Of a DNA stretch of 64,000 bases, positions 35,832-43,228 are shown in pieces; the stretch's first letter is position 1; every line of letters starts with the position of its first letter. The DNA comes from Flavobacterium branchiicola (lineage in GTDB: Bacteria > Bacteroidota > Bacteroidia > Flavobacteriales > Flavobacteriaceae), in NCBI RefSeq assembly GCF_018383905.1, contig NZ_JAGYWA010000001.1, positions 701,518 to 765,517 of the forward strand, given 5' to 3'. Made by a program: the position numbers and the translations under genes. The notes under the pieces are model-generated. The model had not been told where the DNA came from and searched no databases. It saw only the letters and a program-made list of their open reading frames with translations.

Positions 35832-37405
35832 AGTACTGCTTTTTTAGTTTCAATTAAATTTTCAAGAAAATAACTGAGTTCATTAATTTCATATTCTTTA
35901 GGCAAAACATATCCGTTTACGATAATCGCCGGGGCAAACAAAAGATAATTGTCATAACACCAATTGTATTGCTCCTGAATGATCTCTTCAGATACAAAGT
36001 CTTTAGTAGTTCCCCATTTAGCTGTCCATTTTTCTAAAGTCATTTTCCTGATGTGCCAGTCCTTTAATGCATCCTGAACTTTTTCTTCCCCGTCATTAAA
36101 ATAAAAATGTGCAACCTGATGATAGACCTTGTTATTTGGATTATTTTCATTTTTAATATTTACATTAAAAAGTAGTTTTGCTTTTATTTCATTTGGATTT
36201 TTTTCAGTCAGTTTTATAATGTTTTCAAATGCCGAATGGCAATGCCCACAGGAGGCACTTAGTAAGGCATAAATTGTAACAGGCGCATCGTATTTACCAA
36301 TAAAAACTGCTTTTAGGTCATTAATACTATCAATATCTATTTTCTGAGAATCTTTTAACAGGGCATTAAAAACGAGACTTTTTCTTTTGAATTGGTTGTG
36401 TTTTACTTCGGTCTTTTTTAATTCGATATTCTTTTTAAATAGTGTTTTAAATTTAAGCCAACATAGTAGCATCAGTCCAAAAACAAGAACAAAAGAGACA
36501 ACATTAATTGCGTTAAAACTATTCTTATATTTTGTCCAAAAACTTAAAACCAATATGAGCTGAGACAATAAAACGCCAACAATTCCAAGACATAATACGC
36601 ACCATTTTTTCAAAACAAAATATTGGTAACAAACAGAATAAATTAAAACCGGAATACTCAACAATGCTAAACCGGTATAAATAGCAAAAACGCTTTCAAA
36701 AGTTAAAAACAGGCTTAAAAAAGTAATAGACAAGAAATAAATTATAGAAATATCGCTTAAGCTTACATCCCCAAAAATTTTCGCTCCTTTTGAAGATAAT
36801 ACTGCTTTGCAACTGGTTTTTTCGTTTACGTTACAAATTTTAGAAACAGATTCGTTATGAATTCCTGTTTCTTCTCTAATAAGAAAGATACTTGTTATAA
36901 GTCCTGTTATTGCTGATAAATAATAGAATGATGCAAAAATTAAATTTGTTCCATTATTTATAAGAACCAAAAACAAGGAAAGCATAAAGAAGGCTCCCGC
37001 AATCCAATTATTTTTTACTGAAAAACGGAGTTTGCTACTTGTTTCATTCTTCTCTATGGCAACTACAATTCCCGTCCAGATCGTCAAAAACTCAGTTTCT
37101 GTAATTGTTTTCTTAAAGCCGTTTGAAAATTCAATTCTTATTTTATGTTGCAATTTTTCTGCTAAAATGGTTTCTTTTCCAGTATCAGAATCTACAACAG
37201 CTATAAAACATTCCGGAAGATTCTCAAATTCTTCTTTCTCAACTTTTATTGCTAAATTTTCAATTTCAAGAAAATTAAAAGTGTCAATAATAGCATACAA
37301 ACTCGGAAAATTAGGATGTGATTCTAATTGTGTCAGGATCTCCTCTTCAAGATCATAGTAATGATTCTTGCGTAAGTATCTTTTTAAATAGCTAAAATTA
37401 TTCAT
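35828..37405 (-). CDS. fused C39-like / VKOR / thioredoxin-fold disulfide protein
   Basis: A 525-residue inner-membrane protein that probably makes or isomerises disulfide bonds in the exported peptides. Residues 1-120 resemble a C39 peptidase domain (the LESHPNFPSLYAI, LPECFIAVV and FLTIWTG segments) but lack the catalytic Cys, so this may only bind leaders. A VKOR domain of about five helices (130-315) carries the loop pair CNVNEKTSC (C-x7-C) and the redox pair Cys269-Cys272 (WCVLC). The C-terminal DsbA-like domain (about 365-525) has Cys386-Gly-His-Cys389. It lies 2 bases after the glycosyltransferase-like gene and overlaps the exporter gene. Confidence 0.9.
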   Translation of the reverse strand: MNNFSYLKRYLRKNHYYDLEEEILTQLESHPNFPSLYAIIDTFNFLEIENLAIKVEKEEFENLPECFIAVVDSDTGKETILAEKLQHKIRIEFSNGFKKTITETEFLTIWTGIVVAIEKNETSSKLRFSVKNNWIAGAFFMLSLFLVLINNGTNLIFASFYYLSAITGLITSIFLIREETGIHNESVSKICNVNEKTSCKAVLSSKGAKIFGDVSLSDISIIYFLSITFLSLFLTFESVFAIYTGLALLSIPVLIYSVCYQYFVLKKWCVLCLGIVGVLLSQLILVLSFWTKYKNSFNAINVVSFVLVFGLMLLCWLKFKTLFKKNIELKKTEVKHNQFKRKSLVFNALLKDSQKIDIDSINDLKAVFIGKYDAPVTIYALLSASCGHCHSAFENIIKLTEKNPNEIKAKLLFNVNIKNENNPNNKVYHQVAHFYFNDGEEKVQDALKDWHIRKMTLEKWTAKWGTTKDFVSEEIIQEQYNWCYDNYLLFAPAIIVNGYVLPKEYEINELSYFLENLIETKKAVL

Positions 37406-37407
37406 GT

Positions 37408-38688
37408 TTAAACTATGTTTAGTGGCAATAAAATTTCATGATAAATGCATCTGTCCATTACAAAAGAGAAGACTTTTTCTTTTAATTCTTCGACTGAGAT
37501 ACTTTGCATAAAGGATTCATCTTTTGATATTTCGAGTATTATTTGATTAATTGTATTTTGTTCGCGAAAGAAAAGCAATAAAAAATCCCAGTCTTCCATT
37601 TCTAGTTTTTGTTCTGTTTTATGCTGAGGCGAATAATAGTAAAGTTCTATTTCATCTTCAGAAATCTCATTTAATCGTGTCGTTTTTGAAAGCTGAAAGG
37701 GCGTTTCTAAAATAGTGTCCCAACATGTATTTTCCATCCATGCATAAATTTTAGACAAGAAATCAAAACGTTCTTCATCATCAAAAATTTCTGACTCTGA
37801 ACTTAAGTTATTCTCTACCAGATTTCGATTTAGTTTTTCATATTCTAAAGGAAATTCATATTTCAATCTGTATTTTAACTGTTCGCACATTTCGGTAGAT
37901 TTCTTGGCATAACCAACAGTATGAATGTAATTTTCTTTGATTGGAACCAAATGAAATTTCATGACATTTGTAAATGCTTCATTCATTTTTGGTTTAAGAA
38001 ACCTAATTTCGATTTGTTTTTCCTGTGCGAGTTCAAAACCCAGCATTTGTTCATAAACCATATTAAAAACGCCAAGATCTATTTTGCTCAGTTGATCTAA
38101 ATTGTCATCGATAATCTGAAAAACTTTTGATTTATACTCTTTAAAAAAGGACACATTATTTCCTCCGATTATTCCGGCATTAAATGCAAAAACATCATTT
38201 GTTTGCTCATAAATTGAGAACAAATTCCTTGGAAAATTTTGAAATTCTTTTAAAGCTGTTTCTAATACTTCTTTATACTTTGGAAAATTAAATTCAAAAT
38301 TTTGAGCCAGCAGATCTGCATCCAAAAGCGGTTGCGGAAGTTTATCCCAAACAAAAACATCGGTATCTGCATGAATAAACGGAGCCTCCTGAAGCGAATA
38401 AGACAATATTTTTCCTAAAGCCCACAATTCTGGCGGATAATTTTGCAGAGAATTCAAATCTAATTGAACTTTAGAATAAGGAATCTCTAGTTTATCTATT
38501 AATAATTCCTTTCCTAAATCATCTGTGTAAAGTAAAACTTCGCCATAGTTTTGCTTAAATTTTAAACAACTCAACAGACAAGAGTAAAAAAAGAAGTTGG
38601 CATTGAGCCAACCTCCTTTAAATCTTGCATTCAAATCGTCATTTTCTTTAAAAAAAGGTTTTGACCAAAAACTTTGAATGATTTTCAT
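37408..38688 (-). CDS. DxD glycosyltransferase-like protein, copy A
   Basis: A 426-residue soluble protein paralogous to the gene at 39974-41248. Both start with QSFWSKPF, share FKGGWLN, YGEV-LYTD, and the block FIHADTDVF with the metal-binding-like DxD at Asp108-Asp110, typical of GT-A sugar transferases that use nucleotide sugars. I recall similar proteins under a DUF family name (possibly DUF6734) but cannot confirm it. The C-terminal portion (about 330-426) is separate and Glu-rich. It starts 3 bases after the GG-leader peptide gene, strongly suggesting that it modifies or helps process that peptide. Glycosylation is inferred, not shown. Confidence 0.75.
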   Translation of the reverse strand: MKIIQSFWSKPFFKENDDLNARFKGGWLNANFFFYSCLLSCLKFKQNYGEVLLYTDDLGKELLIDKLEIPYSKVQLDLNSLQNYPPELWALGKILSYSLQEAPFIHADTDVFVWDKLPQPLLDADLLAQNFEFNFPKYKEVLETALKEFQNFPRNLFSIYEQTNDVFAFNAGIIGGNNVSFFKEYKSKVFQIIDDNLDQLSKIDLGVFNMVYEQMLGFELAQEKQIEIRFLKPKMNEAFTNVMKFHLVPIKENYIHTVGYAKKSTEMCEQLKYRLKYEFPLEYEKLNRNLVENNLSSESEIFDDEERFDFLSKIYAWMENTCWDTILETPFQLSKTTRLNEISEDEIELYYYSPQHKTEQKLEMEDWDFLLLFFREQNTINQIILEISKDESFMQSISVEELKEKVFSFVMDRCIYHEILLPLNIV

Positions 38689-38691
38689 TTA

Positions 38692-38907
38692 CTAGCATTT
38701 TACACAGTAAAAACCATATACATTACCCGTATATATCGGACGCGGATCTGTACATCCATTTGCATTATAAACAGGATTTGTAAATGAGGTTCCTGCTGGA
38801 CAACATGGGCGGAAACATGGACTAACATCATAACCTCCTGAAATAGTTTTTGCTTCGTCTATAGATAAAATAGCTCCTTTTATTTTGTTCAATAAATTAT
38901 TTTTCAT
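38692..38907 (-). CDS. double-glycine leader peptide precursor, six-Cys core
   Basis: A 71-residue precursor. Residues 1-25 form a leader that matches the sister peptide at 41308 (LLNKIKGAIL, then DEAKTISGG). Cleavage after Gly25 by the C39 exporter would release a 46-residue core starting YDVSPC. The core has six Cys (PCFRPCC, NGC, FYCVKC), Ser and Thr acceptors, and shares a SPCx4C...GCT...YC pattern with the sister peptide. It lies under a duplicated upstream region and 3 bases ahead of the glycosyltransferase-like gene. It may be a bacteriocin or signalling peptide, but the activity is unknown. Confidence 0.88.
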   Translation of the reverse strand: MKNNLLNKIKGAILSIDEAKTISGGYDVSPCFRPCCPAGTSFTNPVYNANGCTDPRPIYTGNVYGFYCVKC

Positions 38908-38928
38908 TTTTTGTTAATTAAAAATTAC

Positions 38929-39056
38929 CTACTCATTAGCTTTTCGGTATCCGCTTTTTGGTTATTTTGAAATCTCCTTTTTATGACTTTAATTTCAAAC
39001 TTGGTCTTAGGTTGCGCAACCTCTTATTTAAAATCCTCTTATTTACATTTGCAACT
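38929..39056 (-). promoter_or_regulatory. duplicated upstream region of the six-Cys peptide gene
   Basis: This 128-base block closely matches 41569-41695 before the other GG-leader gene. Shared elements include the sequence around GCGGA near the ATG, the palindrome AGGTTGCGCAACCT at 39009-39022 and an AGTTGCAAAT-containing upstream box on the minus strand. It contains no gene. A promoter and operator, or a structured 5' leader, are the likely roles. Confidence 0.75.
39009..39022. promoter_or_regulatory. 14-bp perfect palindrome, copy 1
   Basis: AGGTTGCGCAACCT reads the same on both strands and is identical in the second block at 41648-41661. It lies 101 bases upstream of the peptide ATG. It is a candidate operator for an unidentified dimeric regulator. 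Confidence 0.65.
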
Positions 39057-39126
39057 GTAATTAATTGGACAAAAAATCATATGTACTATTGGCATTTATG
39101 ATTGCTAAACTTTTTGATGCCAATGC

Positions 39127-39969
39127 TTAAAGTATTTTTCGTTTATCGAATATTCTTCTAATTTGATTTTCATTAAATTGTAATAAATCATCAATACTTT
39201 CAATACTTAGAAGCTTTAATTCATTCCATATTCCGTTATTGTTTTTTAATGGATGGAAATTTTGAATGTATTTATAATTATGGTCATCAATTGATTTCCA
39301 TAGCTTAAAATAACTCTCTGAATTGAAATCATTTTTATGTCCCCAATTGGTAATTTTCTGGTAAATTTCAGCCTCTTCTCTTGCCCAGGACTGATGCACT
39401 AAAATTGCATCCGACTCCATTTTTTCATTGTCTTCGTTGACTCTTCCGTAATAACAAATCGGATTTGAAGTTGCCACCCAACAGTTTTCTTTTACAGGAG
39501 AAATCACAAGAAAGCCTTTTTCGATTTTTTTAAACAAATTGGCAAATCTGACTGTAACCGAAATTTGGTTGAGCGTTTTGTTTTTCTCCAAATAAATTTT
39601 CTCTAATTCATTTATAAACGAACTAAAATTGATAAAGTACTCATCGCAATCCAGTTGAATGTACCAATCGCATTTACCCATTTTTGAATATAAATAATTG
39701 CGTTCGATCGTCTCATTTATCATGGGTGAAAGTGACGTGTCGCAAAAAGAATCTTCGAGAATTGTGATTTTGCGTTGTACGTCTATTGCTTTTATCCATT
39801 CAAAAAAATCATTTGGGATTTCAAACTTATTTCCGGACCAGGTTAATCTGTCTTTGTCAATGACCAAAATAATTTCCTGCACCTTATTATTCTCATAAAT
39901 TTGCGGAAGAGAATACTTTAAATAGTCATAATCATACGAAATTAAATACCCCACTTTTACAATCATCAT
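39127..39969 (-). CDS. GT-A-type glycosyltransferase of the peptide cluster
   Basis: A 280-residue protein with the shape of a small GT2/GT92-type sugar transferase: an N-terminal VGYLISYDYDYL strand, EIILVIDKD, and the DxD motif in IQLDCDEYF (Asp107-Cys-Asp109), a metal and nucleotide-sugar site. Downstream residues such as CYYGRVNEDNE and LVHQSWARE resemble the acceptor part of GT92 enzymes. The start at 39969 (MMIVK) leaves a 4-base gap after the upstream glycosyltransferase-like gene, whereas the longer reading overlaps it by 74 bases. Unlike its neighbours it has no paralog in this window. The donor sugar and acceptor are unknown; the GG-leader peptides are an obvious candidate. Confidence 0.82.
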   Translation of the reverse strand: MMIVKVGYLISYDYDYLKYSLPQIYENNKVQEIILVIDKDRLTWSGNKFEIPNDFFEWIKAIDVQRKITILEDSFCDTSLSPMINETIERNYLYSKMGKCDWYIQLDCDEYFINFSSFINELEKIYLEKNKTLNQISVTVRFANLFKKIEKGFLVISPVKENCWVATSNPICYYGRVNEDNEKMESDAILVHQSWAREEAEIYQKITNWGHKNDFNSESYFKLWKSIDDHNYKYIQNFHPLKNNNGIWNELKLLSIESIDDLLQFNENQIRRIFDKRKIL

Positions 39970-39973
39970 GTAA

Positions 39974-41248
39974 TTAATTAGAGATGAATTCCGGTAAAAT
40001 AATTTCGTGCAACAGGCATTTGTCAAATACAAAAGATAGTAAGACATCTGTTAATCCTTCTTTAGAATATTTGGCTTGAATATCTGCATCCAATAATAAT
40101 TCAATGCATAATTCTTTTACTGAAATAGCCTCTTCAAAATACAGCAGGATATTATCCCAATCTTCAAGCTCCAAAATTTCGGGACCTAACGTTTGTGGCG
40201 AAATATATTCGACTTTATTTAAACTATCGTTTTCAATTATTTTAGCCGTTTTATTTAATTTGAATTTCATTGAAGTAATCTCCTCCAAAGAATTTGTTCG
40301 TACATATTTAAAAACAGAAAACAAAAAGTCTTTTCGTTTGGGAGATATTTCATAAAATGATTCCCATAAATTATGTTTTATGCCGTTATTTTTAATTCGT
40401 TCATATTCCTCCGGAAATTCATACATCAATAATGCCTCTATCTGCTCGCAGGCATAAATTGATTTTTTGGCAAATCCGATTGCATGAATATATTTTGAAT
40501 GAAAAGAAGCCAGATGAAAATTGACCAATGTTGTAAAATTAGAATCGACATTCTGAAACATTGATTTCGGCTGAATACCTTTTTTTTCTGCTATTGCAAA
40601 TCCCAGTTGCTGCTCATAAATCATATTAAAAATTCCGACATCTATTTTATCAAACAGCTGTTTGTTTTTATTAATGAATTTATCGGAGCGAGAATACAAC
40701 TTTTTAAAAAAATCTAAATCGGTCCCGCCAATAACTCCGGCATTGTAAGCCAATACTGTTTTGTGTTTATATAAAGAATTGATTAATTCTGTTGGAACCC
40801 ATTCAAACAAGCTCAAAATCTCATTTAATGCCTCACCGTAAATAGGGAAATTTTCTTCAATATTTTGACAAAATAAAGGTGAAGAAACCAGGTCTTCCGG
40901 TAGTTTCTCCCAAATAAAAACATCAGTGTCTGCATGTATAAATGGCCCTTGCTGCACACTATAAGTATGGATTTTAGGATATGCCCACAATTTTTCGTTT
41001 ATATTTTCTAATGAATCAAAACAGTTTATGTAATTGGTATACGGTATTCCGAGTTTGTTTTTTAATATTGATTCTCCATTTGTATCGGTATATAAATTTA
41101 CTTCTCCATAGAATTCCTTAAACTTTAAACAACTTAAAGCCATACTGAAATAAAAATATTTCTCATTTAGCCATCCACCTTTAAATCTGCTGTTAGGATC
41201 ATTGGAATCACTTAAAAATGGTTTTGACCAAAAACTTTGTACAATCAT
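39974..41248 (-). CDS. DxD glycosyltransferase-like protein, copy B
   Basis: A 424-residue paralog of the gene at 37408-38688. The shared blocks are QSFWSKPF, RFKGGWLN, YGEVNLYTD, FIHADTDVF (Asp107 and Asp109 as DxD) and a C-terminal FVFDKC-LHEIILP. The similarity spans the whole length, so it is a duplication of a complete gene. It lies 59 bases downstream of the 77-residue GG-leader peptide, mirroring the other copy, so each peptide seems to own one such enzyme. Function as sugar transferase is inferred only from the DxD and fold-like pattern. Confidence 0.75.
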   Translation of the reverse strand: MIVQSFWSKPFLSDSNDPNSRFKGGWLNEKYFYFSMALSCLKFKEFYGEVNLYTDTNGESILKNKLGIPYTNYINCFDSLENINEKLWAYPKIHTYSVQQGPFIHADTDVFIWEKLPEDLVSSPLFCQNIEENFPIYGEALNEILSLFEWVPTELINSLYKHKTVLAYNAGVIGGTDLDFFKKLYSRSDKFINKNKQLFDKIDVGIFNMIYEQQLGFAIAEKKGIQPKSMFQNVDSNFTTLVNFHLASFHSKYIHAIGFAKKSIYACEQIEALLMYEFPEEYERIKNNGIKHNLWESFYEISPKRKDFLFSVFKYVRTNSLEEITSMKFKLNKTAKIIENDSLNKVEYISPQTLGPEILELEDWDNILLYFEEAISVKELCIELLLDADIQAKYSKEGLTDVLLSFVFDKCLLHEIILPEFISN

Positions 41249-41307
41249 AATTTTAGAGTATCGAAAAAATAAGAGGTTTTTTCAAACCCCTTAAATTTTT
41301 TTATTAA

Positions 41308-41541
41308 TTAAAGAACCACACAATATAAAGATGGATTTGGCTTATAAATGTATAGGTTTCGTGGAGTGCATCCTGATGGAGTTGCGATTGCCGAACCTCT
41401 GTTTTCTACAGCTCCGCAAATAATAAAAGAACATGGACTACCTTCCATAAACGAGCCTCCAGTATAACCACCAGAAATAGTTTTCGCTTCATCTTTGGTT
41501 AAAATGGCACCTTTGACTCTATTCAAAACATCTTTTTTCAT
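41308..41541 (-). CDS. double-glycine leader peptide precursor, four-Cys core
   Basis: A 77-residue precursor. Residues 1-25 (VLNRVKGAIL, DEAKTISGG) form a leader closely similar to that of the peptide at 38692. Cleavage after Gly25 would release a 52-residue core beginning YTGGSF. The core has four Cys (SPCSFIIC, SGC, LYC) in the same SPCx4C...GCT...YC layout as the sister, and a Ser/Thr-rich middle. It precedes glycosyltransferase-like copy B and has the duplicated upstream region. Export by the C39 transporter of the other unit is expected. Confidence 0.87.
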   Translation of the reverse strand: MKKDVLNRVKGAILTKDEAKTISGGYTGGSFMEGSPCSFIICGAVENRGSAIATPSGCTPRNLYIYKPNPSLYCVVL

Positions 41542-41568
41542 TTTAATAAATTTTGATACTTTACATGT

Positions 41569-41695
41569 CTACTCATTAGCTTTTCGACTTCCGCTTTTTG
41601 GTTGTTACAAAATCATCTTTTAGTGACATCAATTTCAGGTTCGGTCTTAGGTTGCGCAACCTGTATTTAAGAATCCTTTTATTTGTATTTGCAAC
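41569..41695 (-). promoter_or_regulatory. duplicated upstream region of the four-Cys peptide gene
   Basis: This 127-base block aligns with 38929-39056 with a single one-base length difference. It lies 27 bases before the peptide ATG. The rest of the 483-base gene-free stretch (41542-42024) holds a putative operator near 41820 and the terminator of the sus operon; no further gene is visible. Confidence 0.75.
41648..41661. promoter_or_regulatory. 14-bp perfect palindrome, copy 2
   Basis: AGGTTGCGCAACCT, identical to 39009-39022. In both blocks a TTG followed after about 20 bases by a TTAAATA element lies on its upstream (minus-strand) side, so it may cover the transcription start. Confidence 0.65.
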
Positions 41696-41817
41696 TACAA
41701 ACTAATCAGATAAATAAATCAAAAAACTAAGTGTTTTTCAGCAATAATAATACTATTGACTTCTTAAAAATATAAAAAATACCTTACCGATTAACGGTCA
41801 ATCCCCAGTACACAATA

Positions 41818-41835
41818 CTACAACGTTATAGTGTT
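41818..41835 (+). promoter_or_regulatory. putative LacI-family operator between sus operon and peptide cluster
   Basis: CTACAACGTTATAGTG (41818-41833) is a near-palindrome around AACGTT and matches the 16-bp motif of the amylase and susC sites at most positions. It lies about 280 bases upstream of the peptide ATG at 41541 and downstream of the sus operon terminator, so if functional it would act on the peptide unit. Confidence 0.5.
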
Positions 41836-41975
41836 AACAAATAATAATTACAATAAAAAAATAGTTAAAAATTTACTCGATTGTAATTTTTAAAGCCTCA
41901 ATAATACCGAATTGTTAAAATATAAAAACAAACAAGATTCATCCCGAAAACAGATCTAATTTCGCAGAATTGCAT

Positions 41976-42010
41976 AAAAAAAGGGCTGTCTTTCGACAGC
42001 CCTTTTTAAA
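41976..42010 (-). terminator. intrinsic terminator of the sus operon
   Basis: AAGGGCTGTC (41981-41990), loop TTTC, GACAGCCCTT (41995-42004), with flanking A and T runs. It lies 20 bases downstream of the SusE-like gene. Confidence 0.92.
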
Positions 42011-42024
42011 AATTATTTTAACTA

Positions 42025-43206
42025 TTACAATCCTGAAACAACAGCTGTTCCATCAATATTTACAGTTAATTTTGGTTTAGCACCAGCAGTAACATTAAAG
42101 TTTTTACCTGTACCACCATCACCAACAAAAAGTAAGTCACCTACATTGAATGTCCATTCACCACCTACTCCGTCAACTCCATTAATGAAGTTACCAGTGT
42201 TTTTAGATCTGAATTTCATTTCTCCTGCAGTAATATCAGTTCCAGCATATGAATATGTATTTGATGCAAAATCATAACCCATAGCGCTTTCGTCATTCCA
42301 TCCGCCAGCAGTAGCAGCACCAATAACTCCCCAATTCATTTTTATAACTTTAACTTTCATTGCATCCATGTCAACACGTACATAGTACAATCCTGCACCG
42401 TCAGCTTCAGCAATTTTAAGATCTTTACTTGCACCACCATCAATTAAAGTAAATTCTTGTCCTCCTGAAATTGCAGCAACCTCTCCATCAGTACCATAGT
42501 TACCATTTGCCCAAGTTTTTCCGTCACCTGTAAATTTGAATCCGTCTCCAACATTTACTTTCACAAAAGCTTCAAAAAGTTTTGTTCCTTCTTTACCAAT
42601 ATATTTCAATGAAATACCGTTTTTCTCGTCCCAACCATTTTTACCATAATAAGCTTGTGGAGCTCCTACTAAAAATAATTCCGGAGTATTGAAAATGATT
42701 TTTTCGTATGCATTGATTTTCATTAATTGTGTTGTAGAGTAACCTACTACTTCAGATTTTTCAGCAATTGCTTTAACACGAACATCAAATTCAGCTAAAG
42801 TACCAAACTTAACTTTAGCTTTTCCATTAGAAACCAATGCTAGACTTAATCTATTAACAGCCAGATTCAAATCTCCAAAAGTAAAAGCTTTTGTAGTAAC
42901 AGATACACTTGCCGAAAACACATCTACAGCACTAGAAAAATCACTTCCTGCCGGAGCAATCTGAATGTAATAACTAACAGGCCCATTGTATTCTAACTTT
43001 GCAGCCGACCATTTAAAAGTACCTGCCGCAACATCTTCGTTTACATCTTCCTGAGAAACAAATTCTGCCGGAGCCGGAAGAGCTTCCAAAACAGGTAATG
43101 TTGTAATTTTTTCGTTTTCATTTACAATGATATCCGGATCGTCATCACTACATGAAGTTATAGAAAAAGCAAGTAGTCCTAGTAATAAAAAAGTTAATTT
43201 TTTCAT
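42025..43206 (-). CDS. SusE/SusF-like outer-membrane starch-binding lipoprotein
   Basis: A 393-residue surface lipoprotein that binds starch oligomers next to a SusCD transporter. The lipobox is ITSCSDDD, followed by an N-terminal SusE-type Ig-like domain (about 35-165) and two carbohydrate-binding repeats (about 185-290 and 290-390) with aromatic residues and the paired GKTWANGNYG and GGWNDESAMGY sections. It is the last gene of the three-gene SusCDE unit, 22 bases after susD, and has a terminator directly downstream. It has one binding module fewer than SusF. Confidence 0.87.
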   Translation of the reverse strand: MKKLTFLLLGLLAFSITSCSDDDPDIIVNENEKITTLPVLEALPAPAEFVSQEDVNEDVAAGTFKWSAAKLEYNGPVSYYIQIAPAGSDFSSAVDVFSASVSVTTKAFTFGDLNLAVNRLSLALVSNGKAKVKFGTLAEFDVRVKAIAEKSEVVGYSTTQLMKINAYEKIIFNTPELFLVGAPQAYYGKNGWDEKNGISLKYIGKEGTKLFEAFVKVNVGDGFKFTGDGKTWANGNYGTDGEVAAISGGQEFTLIDGGASKDLKIAEADGAGLYYVRVDMDAMKVKVIKMNWGVIGAATAGGWNDESAMGYDFASNTYSYAGTDITAGEMKFRSKNTGNFINGVDGVGGEWTFNVGDLLFVGDGGTGKNFNVTAGAKPKLTVNIDGTAVVSGL

Positions 43207-43228
43207 TTTGATTTATATTTTTATATTA

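Noticed and set aside
38908..38936. Short ATG AGT AGG TAA upstream ORF conserved in part before both peptides
   Set aside because: The reading frame ends differently in the two blocks (3 codons versus a frame overlapping the peptide ATG), so peptide conservation is not supported.
38927..38960. GAAA and CTAATGAG pieces on the minus strand resembling hammerhead ribozyme core elements
   Set aside because: The order is reversed, the consensus is CTGATGA rather than CTAATGA, and no three-stem fold could be drawn.
39088..39124. ATTGGCAT / ATGCCAAT inverted repeat at the end of the glycosyltransferase gene
   Set aside because: The stem is 8 bases with a 21-base loop, has no T run and overlaps the coding end, so it is not called a terminator.
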